Of a DNA stretch of 64,000 nucleotides, positions 8,014-14,897 are shown piece after piece. The notes beneath the pieces were generated by a model that did no database searches, had not been told where the DNA came from, and was given only the letters and a program-made list of their open reading frames with translations. Both the position numbers and the translations under genes were made by a program. The first letter of the stretch is position 1; the number at the start of each line of letters is the position of its first letter. The stretch is from JBFWRI01 sp050248995 (GTDB lineage Bacteria; Pseudomonadota; Alphaproteobacteria; JAIXQD01). Where the stretch lies: NCBI GenBank assembly GCA_050248995.1, contig JBFWRI010000002.1:1-64000 (forward strand), read 5' to 3'.

Positions 8014-8547
8014 ATGTTCGTCAAAGGTATCTGTTTTGTTTTTCCACAAACCTACGATTGCATGCGGAATAAAATGGGCGGCGCGTTAAGAAATTGGGAT
8101 CAGAAAATCCACGGTCTGAACGATATTTCGGAAACCATGCCGCTGGCTATGGCGCGGCAAATAAGGATTCCGCTGTTTTGGGAGAGCGTCCCCGCGGGTG
8201 CGCCGGAACATCGGGAAGGCTATGTTGATGAGTACATCGATTTCTATAAATACTTCATAAAAAATCCAGACGATGCCTACATCGTGCGTGTATCCGGCGA
8301 ATCGATGTGCGAGGCAAATATCTTTCCTGGCGATCTGCTGATCGTTGATCGCGGGGGAGAACCACGCCACGGTGATATTGTGATTGCTGGAATCAACGGA
8401 CAAAAAACCGTGAAGCGATTATTCATCAACGGTGATTCTGTGCGCCTGATGCCAGAAAATAAAAACTATCAGCCCATCATCGTGAAATCGATTGATGAAC
8501 TGAGCATCTGGGGCGTTGTCACTTTCGTTGTCAGCCGTCCGCGCTGA
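8014..8547 (+). CDS. UmuD-like / S24 self-cleaving protease without a DNA-binding domain
   Basis: The protein has 177 residues, or fewer if an internal ATG is used. It carries the LexA-family S24 peptidase: an Ala-Gly cleavage site in PLFWESVPAGAPE, the nucleophile serine in VSGESM, and the general-base lysine in GQKTVKRL. The family cleaves itself when RecA filaments form. Upstream of the cleavage site there are only about 50 residues and no convincing helix-turn-helix. It is therefore closer to UmuD than to LexA or CI, yet no umuC polymerase gene follows. It might be a repressor that needs a DNA-binding partner. The first 20 residues look unlike coding sequence, so the start may be the ATG near 8074. 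Confidence 0.75.
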   Translation: MFVKGICFVFPQTYDCMRNKMGGALRNWDQKIHGLNDISETMPLAMARQIRIPLFWESVPAGAPEHREGYVDEYIDFYKYFIKNPDDAYIVRVSGESMCEANIFPGDLLIVDRGGEPRHGDIVIAGINGQKTVKRLFINGDSVRLMPENKNYQPIIVKSIDELSIWGVVTFVVSRPR

Positions 8548-8552
8548 TCATC

Positions 8553-8607
8553 CGTCCCCCACCTGTCCCCTACCGATCTCCTGCCCATCACCGAGCCGTC
8601 CCCACCC
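8553..8607 (+). repeat. 54-bp control repeat, right copy
   Basis: This is the mirror partner of 7124-7178. It follows the UmuD-like stop and precedes the rightward recombinase operon. GTCCCC occurs at its start, middle and end. It probably binds a regulator or forms part of a promoter. Confidence 0.7.
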
Positions 8608-8611
8608 AGGC

Positions 8612-8653
8612 TTGATTATCTTCAAGGGAGTTTTAACCCGCGAAGATAATCAA
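8612..8653 (+). promoter_or_regulatory. Perfect 12-bp inverted repeat upstream of the recombinase operon
   Basis: TTGATTATCTTC (8612-8623) and GAAGATAATCAA (8642-8653) are perfect complements around an 18-base loop that contains AAGGGAG. The stem ends one base before the ATG at 8655. A Shine-Dalgarno-like sequence in the loop would be held near the start codon by folding. Confidence 0.6.
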
Positions 8654-8654
8654 A

Positions 8655-8843
8655 ATGAAGCACACTCCCTCACATATGATGACAACCGCCGAAAGGCTGG
8701 ATGAAATCGCCACCATCATGGCGAATGCTGTCATACGTCAAGAAAAGCGCAATAAAATCAACGAATTGGGAGAAGGTTCTTCTGGACTTCATTGCCTACC
8801 GGAGCGTCCATGTCATGCAACCGAAGCAAAGGAGAAAGCATGA
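8655..8843 (+). CDS. Small conserved protein of the DUF2924-recombinase module
   Basis: This 62-residue product reads TTAERLDEIATIMANAVIRQ, then GEGSSGLHCLPERPCHA. From memory, short proteins with this pattern (an RLDE-IA helix, then a G-E-S-S-L-D/H segment ending near P..HA) commonly precede DUF2924 and serine-recombinase genes in alphaproteobacterial phages. The stop overlaps the DUF2924 start as ATGA, which supports translation. The start could instead be the internal ATG at 8679 or 8682, which would leave the upstream hairpin outside the coding region. The function is unknown. Confidence 0.6.
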   Translation: MKHTPSHMMTTAERLDEIATIMANAVIRQEKRNKINELGEGSSGLHCLPERPCHATEAKEKA

Positions 8844-9265
8844 CTGATACGGTTTTAAAGCAATTATCAGCGATGGCAAACATGGATATAGCCACGCTGA
8901 AAGACACCTGGAAACGCATGTTCAATACCGAGGCGCCAAAATTTAATCGCGCCTATCTCGAACGCAAGATCGCATACCGCATCCAGGAAATAGCGTATGG
9001 CGGTCTAACGCCGGAGACAAAACAAAAAATCAGAAATATGAAGCGCGACATTAACGCGGGCAGCATGGAACGGAACCGATCCCTGCCGCCGACTGGCACG
9101 ATGATCGTGCGCGAATATCAGGGCGTCGAACATCGCGTGACGGTGCTGGACGATGGCTTTGAATACCAGGGCCACAAATACAGCAATCTTTCCGTCATCG
9201 CCCGCGTCATTACAGGCACACGCTGGTCTGGCCCTGTATTTTTTGGATTGAAGAGGGCAGCATGA
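8840..9265 (+). CDS. DUF2924 family protein
   Basis: This 141-residue protein starts at ATG 8840, which overlaps the previous stop and has AAGGAG eight bases upstream. It matches DUF2924: L.DTWKRMFNTEAPKFNRAYLERKIAYRIQE near the N-terminus is the typical L..W...F....P....R..L..RLAYRIQE pattern. The C-terminus EYQGHKYSNLSVIARVITGTRWSGPVFFGL matches the G..Y.SLS.IA..ITGT.WSGP.FFGL signature. The family almost always sits directly before a serine recombinase, as it does here with an ATGA overlap, so it probably assists or regulates recombination. The biochemical role is unknown. Confidence 0.9.
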   Translation: MTDTVLKQLSAMANMDIATLKDTWKRMFNTEAPKFNRAYLERKIAYRIQEIAYGGLTPETKQKIRNMKRDINAGSMERNRSLPPTGTMIVREYQGVEHRVTVLDDGFEYQGHKYSNLSVIARVITGTRWSGPVFFGLKRAA

Positions 9266-11001
9266 AAATAGAAAAGGTAAAAAAACGGTGTGCGATTTAC
9301 ACCCGCAAGTCATCAGACGAAGGGCTGGATCAGGATTTTAACTCTCTTGATGCCCAGCGCGAAGCCGCAGAACACCATATCAGGGCGCAAGCACACGAAG
9401 GCTGGACGGTGTCGCCTGACCGTTATGATGACGGCGGTTTTTCTGGCGGCTCGATGGAACGGCCAGCCCTGAAACGACTGATGCAGGATATTGAAGGCGG
9501 TCTGATTGATGTAATCGTTGTCTATAAAATTGACCGCCTGTCACGCTCGATGGCTGACTTCATGCGGATCATGGAAGTATTTGATCGTCACAAGGTTTCG
9601 TTTGTATCCGTCACCCAGCATTTCAATACGGACACATCGATGGGCCGGCTGATCCTGAATATCCTGCAATCCTTCGCGCAGTTTGAACGGGAAATGACGA
9701 CAGAACGGATCCGCGATAAATTTGCCGCGTCCAAACGCAAGGGTATGTGGATGGGTGGTGTGCCACCGCTGGGCTATGACGTCCATAACCGCAAGCTGGA
9801 AATGAATCCCAGCGAAGCCGAGGTCGTACAATATATATTCCACCGTTTCATCGAAATCGGATCCGCCACGATGCTGGTGAAGGATCTGGCTGAAAAAGGC
9901 TATACATCGAAGAACTGGGTATCGCGCACGGGCAAGCACCATAAGGGCCAGCCCATCACGAAAAGCGCCATTTATAAAATCCTCTGCAATCAAATCTATA
10001 TTGGGAAAATAAGCCACAAAGGCACGATTTATGAAGGCGAGCATGAAGGCATCATCGATCCGCAGATCTTTGAAAAAGTGCGCTCGATGATCGACACCCG
10101 TGTACCAAATTCATCGCCGTTGCGCTGCACAGCCACATCATATCTGCTGCGCGGGCTTGTTTTCGACCAGGACGGTTACGCCATGACATGCGCTGCGGCC
10201 AAAAAGAAAGACACGAGGTACAGATATTACGTCAGCACACAGGCCGTTAAAAAAAGCTATGGCGAATGTCCGCTGAAAACAGTTTCCGCGCCGCTGCTGG
10301 AAGCCGTCATCGTTGATCAGATGCGCCGCTTGCTGGCGCGGCCTGAATGGGCAAAAGAAATTATAGCCAAAGCACAGAAAGGCGGTCTTGGCGATAACCT
10401 GACGGAACAGAAAATTGTTCGCGCTCTTGAGAATTTTGAATTGCTATGGGACGAGCTTTTCCCGCTGGAACAGCTGCGCCTTGCCAATCTGCTGATCCAG
10501 CGCGTTGTGGTTTGCTCTGACAAGGTGCAGATATCGCTCCGCCCTGTCGGCATGGCTGGCCTTCTGCACGAGATAATGCCGGACGTGAAGCTTACAGCTG
10601 CGCGGCTGACCGAAGATTCTCCCATCACCATTGAAGTGCCTATCACTTTTAAAACACGGGGTGGCCGTAAATACATAACCGCGCCGAATGGTTGCGATCT
10701 GGGCGCATCAAAGAAACCAAAATACGAAAACAATATGATGAAGGCCATTGTTAGAGGCCATGAATTTGCAGACACGCTGGAAAAAGAACCGGACCTGACC
10801 ATCATGCTGCTGGCGAAACGGGAAATGCTAGACCACGGCTATGTTGCCAAGGCCATTCGTATGACGCAACTTGCGCCGGACATCATCGAGGCTATCCTGA
10901 ACGGTCGGCAGCCACAGGCCATGACCCTGTCCGAACTTATGCGGCCTTTCCCTGACGGCTGGAATGACCAGCGCAAGCACTTTGGCTTTGGGGCCAACTA
11001 A
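9262..11001 (+). CDS. Large serine recombinase
   Basis: This 579-residue site-specific recombinase has the catalytic serine in YTRKSSDEG near residue 17. The resolvase fold follows (DRYDDGGFSGGSMERPALKRL; VIVVYKIDRLSRSMADF; FAQFEREMTTERIRDK). After it come the recombinase domain (GGVPPLGYDVHNRKLEMNPS; SAIYKILCNQIYIG) and a C-terminal extension. The usual zinc-ribbon region is present in outline (SYLLRGLVFDQDGYAMT), but the first CxxC is replaced by residues without cysteine. The enzyme would integrate and excise the element, with its att sites normally close to the gene. It ends a three-gene operon joined by overlapping stops and starts. It may also be a remnant from an older element. Confidence 0.92.
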   Translation: MKIEKVKKRCAIYTRKSSDEGLDQDFNSLDAQREAAEHHIRAQAHEGWTVSPDRYDDGGFSGGSMERPALKRLMQDIEGGLIDVIVVYKIDRLSRSMADFMRIMEVFDRHKVSFVSVTQHFNTDTSMGRLILNILQSFAQFEREMTTERIRDKFAASKRKGMWMGGVPPLGYDVHNRKLEMNPSEAEVVQYIFHRFIEIGSATMLVKDLAEKGYTSKNWVSRTGKHHKGQPITKSAIYKILCNQIYIGKISHKGTIYEGEHEGIIDPQIFEKVRSMIDTRVPNSSPLRCTATSYLLRGLVFDQDGYAMTCAAAKKKDTRYRYYVSTQAVKKSYGECPLKTVSAPLLEAVIVDQMRRLLARPEWAKEIIAKAQKGGLGDNLTEQKIVRALENFELLWDELFPLEQLRLANLLIQRVVVCSDKVQISLRPVGMAGLLHEIMPDVKLTAARLTEDSPITIEVPITFKTRGGRKYITAPNGCDLGASKKPKYENNMMKAIVRGHEFADTLEKEPDLTIMLLAKREMLDHGYVAKAIRMTQLAPDIIEAILNGRQPQAMTLSELMRPFPDGWNDQRKHFGFGAN

Positions 11002-11143
11002 AGCTTCAACGATTGCAATAATTCCAATAGAACAGGTCTGCTTTGTGCTTCATTTATTGAATCCAAGGCAATTATCCCTCTGATTTTTCTGAAAATCCGG
11101 TTATTATAGTGCCGCCTTGTCTGAAAGTGGCATGGCCGGACTG

Positions 11144-11317
11144 TAGTAGGTCCGCGTAAACCGTCTGGCAAAACGTAATTTTGCCGCCCCCTGGCTTTTT
11201 ATGGCCGGGTGGCGGCGGCTATGTCCAGAGCTTCGGCTTAAAGGTCGTCGCGGCTGTGTTTACGCGGTCTACTAACACCCGGCCACCATGCCTCCCAGGC
11301 ATGGTGGTTTTTCTTTT
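11144..11317 (+). ncRNA. Candidate structured RNA with its own terminator
   Basis: The outer stem pairs TAGTAGGTCCGCGTAAAC (11144-11161) with 11258-11274, giving 16 base pairs and one small bulge. Inside, 11183-11195 pairs with 11204-11216 (12 of 13 positions) around an 8-base loop. A competing stem GGCAAAA/TTTTGCC (11167-11185) shares three bases with it, so the two are exclusive. A small UUCG-type hairpin lies near 11227-11239. A perfect 10-bp terminator stem (11283-11307) with a T-run follows. I could not match it to a known RNA family. No gene with a credible start covers it. Confidence 0.6.
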
Positions 11318-11333
11318 GCTAAAGGGGTTAGAC

Positions 11334-11552
11334 ATGACATCAACGGATGAATTTAATCTGGAGAAAATCAGGCATATTATTTCCATGCAAAAAGCGCCCG
11401 CGGACGAAGCGCTGTATTTGTTCGATCTTTATGAATTAGAAGCGTTGGAGATTGCGGAGGGCTGCTGGGCTGCCTTTGAAGATGGATCGCGGGAGTCGAA
11501 ATATTGGAAGACTGTCTGCGATTGTTTAAAGCCTTTGATGACGAAGCATTGA
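11334..11552 (+). CDS. Small hypothetical protein
   Basis: I do not recognise this 72-residue acidic helical protein (EALYLFDLYELEALEIAEGCWAAFEDGSRESKYWKTVCDC). The ATG at 11334 is preceded by AAGGGG at a good distance and lies after the terminator at 11283-11317, so I prefer it to the longer open frame that would run back through the structured RNA. There is no signal peptide. The next small gene follows after ten bases. Its codon use looks coding, and it is probably element cargo. Confidence 0.55.
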   Translation: MTSTDEFNLEKIRHIISMQKAPADEALYLFDLYELEALEIAEGCWAAFEDGSRESKYWKTVCDCLKPLMTKH

Positions 11553-11561
11553 GGTAACGCC

Positions 11562-11915
11562 ATGATTAGGATTTTTCTTCTTTTGCTTTTCATCACTGTA
11601 CCAGCCATCGCCGCCGACCTTGCATCGCTGGAAAGGACCGTCATAGAACGCGCTGAAAAGGATCCCGTGACGGCAGAAGAATACTTCATACGGCAAATAG
11701 AAAAACGGCCTGCCCCCAGCACCGAGGAACAGGCCGTTTATGTATTGGGAATGGGCATTGCCGCCGAACGCCAGGGCAAGGCCGTGGACGCGCTGGACTA
11801 TTATGCGGGGGCGGAAGCCCTTGGCAGCGAGACGGCCCGCACAGCTGCCCTACGGCTGCAAAAGCAGGGCTACCGCAGCACCATGAAAAAGGTTTTTAGC
11901 GGACCTTCTGATTGA
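11562..11915 (+). CDS. Exported small protein, helical-repeat type
   Basis: This 117-residue protein has a clear signal peptide (MIRIFLLLLFITVPAIAADL, cleavage after AIA). The rest reads as two helical hairpins of TPR or Sel1 style (VYVLGMGIAAERQGKAVDALDYYAGAEALGSETARTAALRLQKQGYRS). It should be periplasmic. It lies ten bases after the preceding small gene and is the last gene before the tRNA-derived repeat at 12194. I cannot assign a function; a periplasmic scaffold or a cargo gene of the element are both possible. Confidence 0.6.
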   Translation: MIRIFLLLLFITVPAIAADLASLERTVIERAEKDPVTAEEYFIRQIEKRPAPSTEEQAVYVLGMGIAAERQGKAVDALDYYAGAEALGSETARTAALRLQKQGYRSTMKKVFSGPSD

Positions 11916-12193
11916 AAATTTTATCTCCAGTCCCCGCCGCCTTTCAGCGTGACCTACAACCCGTTAACGACAGGCATCTGGCAAATAACTGTTTTTAAAT
12001 GCAAAAACCTGAAGGTGGTTTTGGCTTTCGCCGCCATAGCTTTGGAGAAAATAGGCCGTCTGGAGAGAAAATGGGGGGATATTTGGCCCGAACGGGCGGT
12101 GGTTCACCTTCAGCCTTTCAGCTGAAAAGCCTAGCCCTGCTGCGGTTTCTACCGCGATGCAGGTGGCTTAGAGAGAGTTGATTTTCCTTGAAA
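11916..12193. other. Intergenic stretch at the right end of the phage-like region
   Basis: No credible gene is visible. A 60-codon frame at 11999-12181 lacks a ribosome-binding site and family features. The stretch joins the phage-like part to the tRNA-derived repeat that starts at 12194. Confidence 0.5.
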
Positions 12194-12239
12194 TGGTTGC
12201 GGGGGCAGGATTTGAACCTGCGGCCTTCAGGTTATGAGC
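12194..12239 (-). repeat. Partial initiator-tRNA copy (candidate attachment site), distal
   Basis: These 46 bases are identical to the 3' half of the intact tRNA-fMet at 16636-16712, from the anticodon loop to CCA. No 5' half is present, so it cannot make a tRNA. The bases to its right (AGCAGCG and a GATTCAGGAAA block near 12283-12293) resemble those right of the second copy. That is what related integrated elements would leave. Confidence 0.8.
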
Positions 12240-12328
12240 AGCGTTTTAAGGGTTTTTCGGTGACGAATGACCCGAGATGCATCGCTGGATTCAGGAAAAA
12301 GCATCGAAGGTCCGTCTTAATATCTACC

Positions 12329-12787
12329 CTATGAATGAGATGCGCGCTCCATGCGCTGCTCCAGCCAGTAGTCGATTGATGCTTTGCCAGCACCACAAAT
12401 GGCAAGCCAGGTGAAGACGGCGAAATAGGTCGCTTCTTCAAAGCCGAATAGAGTTTCCAACGAGTCAACATCACTCCATTTGGCCGAGATTGTAGCCACG
12501 ATCATAACGATGGCTAACGCCCCGCCACTAATACGGGTAAGCAGGCCAAGGATGAGGAGCAGTCCGCCAAAACATTCAACACCAGATACAAACGGCGTAA
12601 GGACGTGCGGGAAGGGAATGCCGAGCTCGGTGAAGTAGTCGGTAATCTGCGGCAAGTTGTTCAGCTTACCCCACCCCGTCAGCATGAAGGTGTAGCCAAC
12701 AACGATGCGCGCGACCAGTGGGCCCAGCCATTCGAAGTGTGCGGCGATACGCTTAGGACAAATGATAAGCAGATTAAGCAGCGACAT
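12329..12787 (-). CDS. DoxX-family membrane protein, last gene of the bufferin cassette
   Basis: This 152-residue protein starts at the ATG at 12785-12787, which overlaps the end of the upstream DUF692-DUF2063 gene by 14 bases. Four hydrophobic segments and the DoxX pattern are visible: LVARIVVGYTFMLTGWGKLNN, then ELGIPFPHVLTPFVSGVECFGGLLLILGLLTR, and two further spans. DoxX-like proteins are inner-membrane proteins with poorly defined redox roles, and many bufferin operons carry one at the end. Its overlap with the tailoring-enzyme gene suggests coupled translation and a role in maturation or redox handling of the peptide. The role is inferred. Confidence 0.85.
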   Translation of the reverse strand: MSLLNLLIICPKRIAAHFEWLGPLVARIVVGYTFMLTGWGKLNNLPQITDYFTELGIPFPHVLTPFVSGVECFGGLLLILGLLTRISGGALAIVMIVATISAKWSDVDSLETLFGFEEATYFAVFTWLAICGAGKASIDYWLEQRMERASHS

Positions 12788-14453
12788 GGGTTTTCCCTTC
12801 AATAACATGGCTTTTGTAATCGTGTGCAGCCAACAGGCCGTTGCGCATCCAGCGCGCGAACCATTCAGATACATTTGCGGCTGCATCATCGCCCACGCTT
12901 TCGAGCGCCGCGCCTACTGATACCCCGTTGAAAAGATTTTGCAGCAAGGCGTACTCGTCTGCCTCGAGGCTCATGCGCCAGACGGCGTCTTCATGGCGGA
13001 AAACGGCAAGGTAACTCGTAGAAGGCACGGGCACACTAGGTTCGCCATCATCCATCACATCTTGGTAGAAAGCATTCACCGGGTACGTGAAGGCTAAAAG
13101 CTGTAAAGCTTTGCGCGGGTACAGCGCAATGCTCATCAACTTATCAGGCGTCATGCCTGCCAACTGCTCCTGCCCTAACGGCGAGGTCTCTTCACTATCG
13201 GCAAGCTGGGCGATGGCTGTTTCAAGATGGCAGAGCTGCGCACCAAAACTGTCGGCAGGCCGGGCAGCAGCTATAAAGGCAGGAAGCTGGGTGGCATAGC
13301 GCGCGATGTTGAAGTGCGTCGATTGCGCCGTCGCGACGAAATCGTTCATCAATGCGTTGAAAGATGCGTCGCCGAGATAAGTTTTCAGCACCGGGTAGTC
13401 TTCGGCGGTCACGTCATGCAAACGACAACGATAGGCATTGATATATACACCCAGCTGATCTTGCGGCGCGAAGTCGGCCTTTGACCGTATCCACTCATCA
13501 GGCTTGCTGTCAAACGCAGCACCCCGCAGCATGGCTTCCTGTAGGCGCTCTTGTGACTGTTGCAACGATGGCGAGCCGCTAACTTGTGGCGCCTGCCCCT
13601 GCCCGATTACGGGCAGTACATAGTTACTGCAATCGTTTGCAGCAGCGCGGGCTTTCTGCAGTTCAGCATCCAACACCGGGAATTCGGGCACTTTATCATC
13701 CCACTCCACCATCGTATTCGGCGTGCGGCCAGCCTTGCTTACAACATACTTGTACAGGTTCCACACCTCGTCGATCACATGGTCGTCATGCGTATCGATG
13801 ATATGTGTGCCTTTGTTGGTGTGGCCGGAAAGATGGATCTGTGCGACGCGATCAAGCGGTAGCGCATCTAAGTAAGCCTTAGGGTCGAGGCGGTGATTGT
13901 AGCAGGTCACATAGACGTTGTTCACATCCAGCAACAGATTACAGCCTGACCCCTCCGCCATGCGCGCGATGAACTCGGCCTCGGGCATCGCTGAAGATTG
14001 GAACTCGAGATACGTTGACGGATTTTCGAAAGCGATGGGGCGACCCATGAAGTCTTGCACCTCTTTAATGCGCTGCACGATGTGTTTCAACGCTTCTTCG
14101 GTATAAGGCACGGGCAGCAGGTCGTGTGTGTTCTTGTGTGCAACGCCCGTCCAGCACAGATGGTCAGAAATCCAGGCGGGCTGCACCCAATCGGCTAGCG
14201 CCTTCAGCTTTTGTAGGTATTCAGAGTTAAGCGGATCGACCGTGCCGATGCTCAGCGACACACCGTGCATGACGATCGGGTAATGCTCTTTGATACGGGC
14301 AAGATTGCGCTTGGGCTTGCCGTCGGTATCCATAAAGTTTTCGGAAATAATCTCAAACCAGTCGACAGTTGGCTTGTTTTCGAAAATATACGGGTAGTGC
14401 GTAGCGCGAAGGCCAAGCCCAAAACCTAAATAGGGTGATGCAGAGTGCGTCAT
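12774..14453 (-). CDS. Bufferin-tailoring fusion: DUF692 (BufB/MbnB-like) plus DUF2063 (BufC-like)
   Basis: This 559-residue protein has two domains that are usually separate genes. Residues 1-285 are a DUF692 TIM barrel with its metal-binding motifs: FEIISENFM, HGVSLSIG, SDHLCW, AFENPSTY, LLLDVNNVYV, IHLSGH, THDDHV and VEWD. After a Q/S/P-rich linker, residues from about 310 on are DUF2063 (QDQLGVYINAYRCRLHDVTAEDYPVLKTYLG...). In known systems, multinuclear iron DUF692 enzymes oxidise cysteines of a precursor peptide and the partner presents the substrate. The Cys-rich peptide gene lies immediately upstream, so cysteine modification of that peptide is the natural role. The start at 14453 keeps the domain intact. 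Confidence 0.88.
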   Translation of the reverse strand: MTHSASPYLGFGLGLRATHYPYIFENKPTVDWFEIISENFMDTDGKPKRNLARIKEHYPIVMHGVSLSIGTVDPLNSEYLQKLKALADWVQPAWISDHLCWTGVAHKNTHDLLPVPYTEEALKHIVQRIKEVQDFMGRPIAFENPSTYLEFQSSAMPEAEFIARMAEGSGCNLLLDVNNVYVTCYNHRLDPKAYLDALPLDRVAQIHLSGHTNKGTHIIDTHDDHVIDEVWNLYKYVVSKAGRTPNTMVEWDDKVPEFPVLDAELQKARAAANDCSNYVLPVIGQGQAPQVSGSPSLQQSQERLQEAMLRGAAFDSKPDEWIRSKADFAPQDQLGVYINAYRCRLHDVTAEDYPVLKTYLGDASFNALMNDFVATAQSTHFNIARYATQLPAFIAAARPADSFGAQLCHLETAIAQLADSEETSPLGQEQLAGMTPDKLMSIALYPRKALQLLAFTYPVNAFYQDVMDDGEPSVPVPSTSYLAVFRHEDAVWRMSLEADEYALLQNLFNGVSVGAALESVGDDAAANVSEWFARWMRNGLLAAHDYKSHVIEGKTHVAA

Positions 14454-14504
14454 CGTCTTCCCGATGGAATGGCGAGGGCGCGTGGCCCCCGCCTCCACAT
14501 CTAC

Positions 14505-14783
14505 TTACTCGGCAGCCGGAGCAGCACCGCCGTCGGTGCGGCACGAGCCCTTGCCCTTACAGGCATTCTTGCCGTCAGCGCCATTGCCCTTGCATGAGTT
14601 TGCACCCTTGCAAGCATGCTTCTCTTTGCCATCAGCCGTCTTGCAGTTGGCTTTTTCGGCTTGGGTCTTGCCGTTGCAATTTGCCTTACCTTCTGTGTTT
14701 GCGAATGCAGGTGCAGCAGTCAGTGCGCCAGCGGTGAAAAGACCAACCAAAGCGGCGACAGCCAGTTTCTTGTTGCTCAACAT
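14505..14783 (-). CDS. Bufferin-like cysteine-rich exported precursor peptide
   Basis: This 92-residue protein has a signal peptide (LAVAALVGLFTAGALTAAPAFA) followed by a Gly/Lys/Asn-rich chain with six cysteines. Two of the cysteine pairs form a duplicated unit: CKGANSC at 58-64 and CKGKGSC at 75-81. This resembles the bufferin-type metallophores made with DUF692/DUF2063 enzymes, more the CKG-rich type than classic DUF2282, though I cannot check. Bufferins bind copper in the periplasm after cysteine-to-thiooxazole conversion. A GGAGAT site precedes the ATG. The gene follows the sigma/anti-sigma pair and precedes the tailoring fusion, which supports the assignment. Confidence 0.8.
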   Translation of the reverse strand: MLSNKKLAVAALVGLFTAGALTAAPAFANTEGKANCNGKTQAEKANCKTADGKEKHACKGANSCKGNGADGKNACKGKGSCRTDGGAAPAAE

Positions 14784-14852
14784 ATTAATCTCCAGGGGTT
14801 TGTTGTTACAGGTTCATAACGCTTGAGATATTACAAACGCTATATCCCTAGA

Positions 14853-14878
14853 TTCAGGCATACGAGCGATACGGTTAC
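14853..14878 (-). promoter_or_regulatory. Candidate SigF-type promoter for the bufferin genes
   Basis: On the minus strand, GTAACC (14873-14878) is followed after 16 bases by TGAA (14853-14856), about 70 bp before the bufferin ATG. As I recall, the Caulobacter SigF consensus is GTAACC-N16-CGAA, so nine of ten positions agree. The match is by eye. Confidence 0.45.
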
Positions 14879-14897
14879 AGGCTGATAAAAATATTTC

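Noticed and set aside
11181..11333. An upstream extension of the small gene at 11334
   Set aside because: It would run through the structured RNA and its terminator, and the ATG at 11334 has a good ribosome-binding site.
14435..14826. Plus-strand frames opposite the bufferin peptide gene
   Set aside because: They are mirror images of the low-complexity Gly/Lys/Cys coding sequence and have no ribosome-binding sites.
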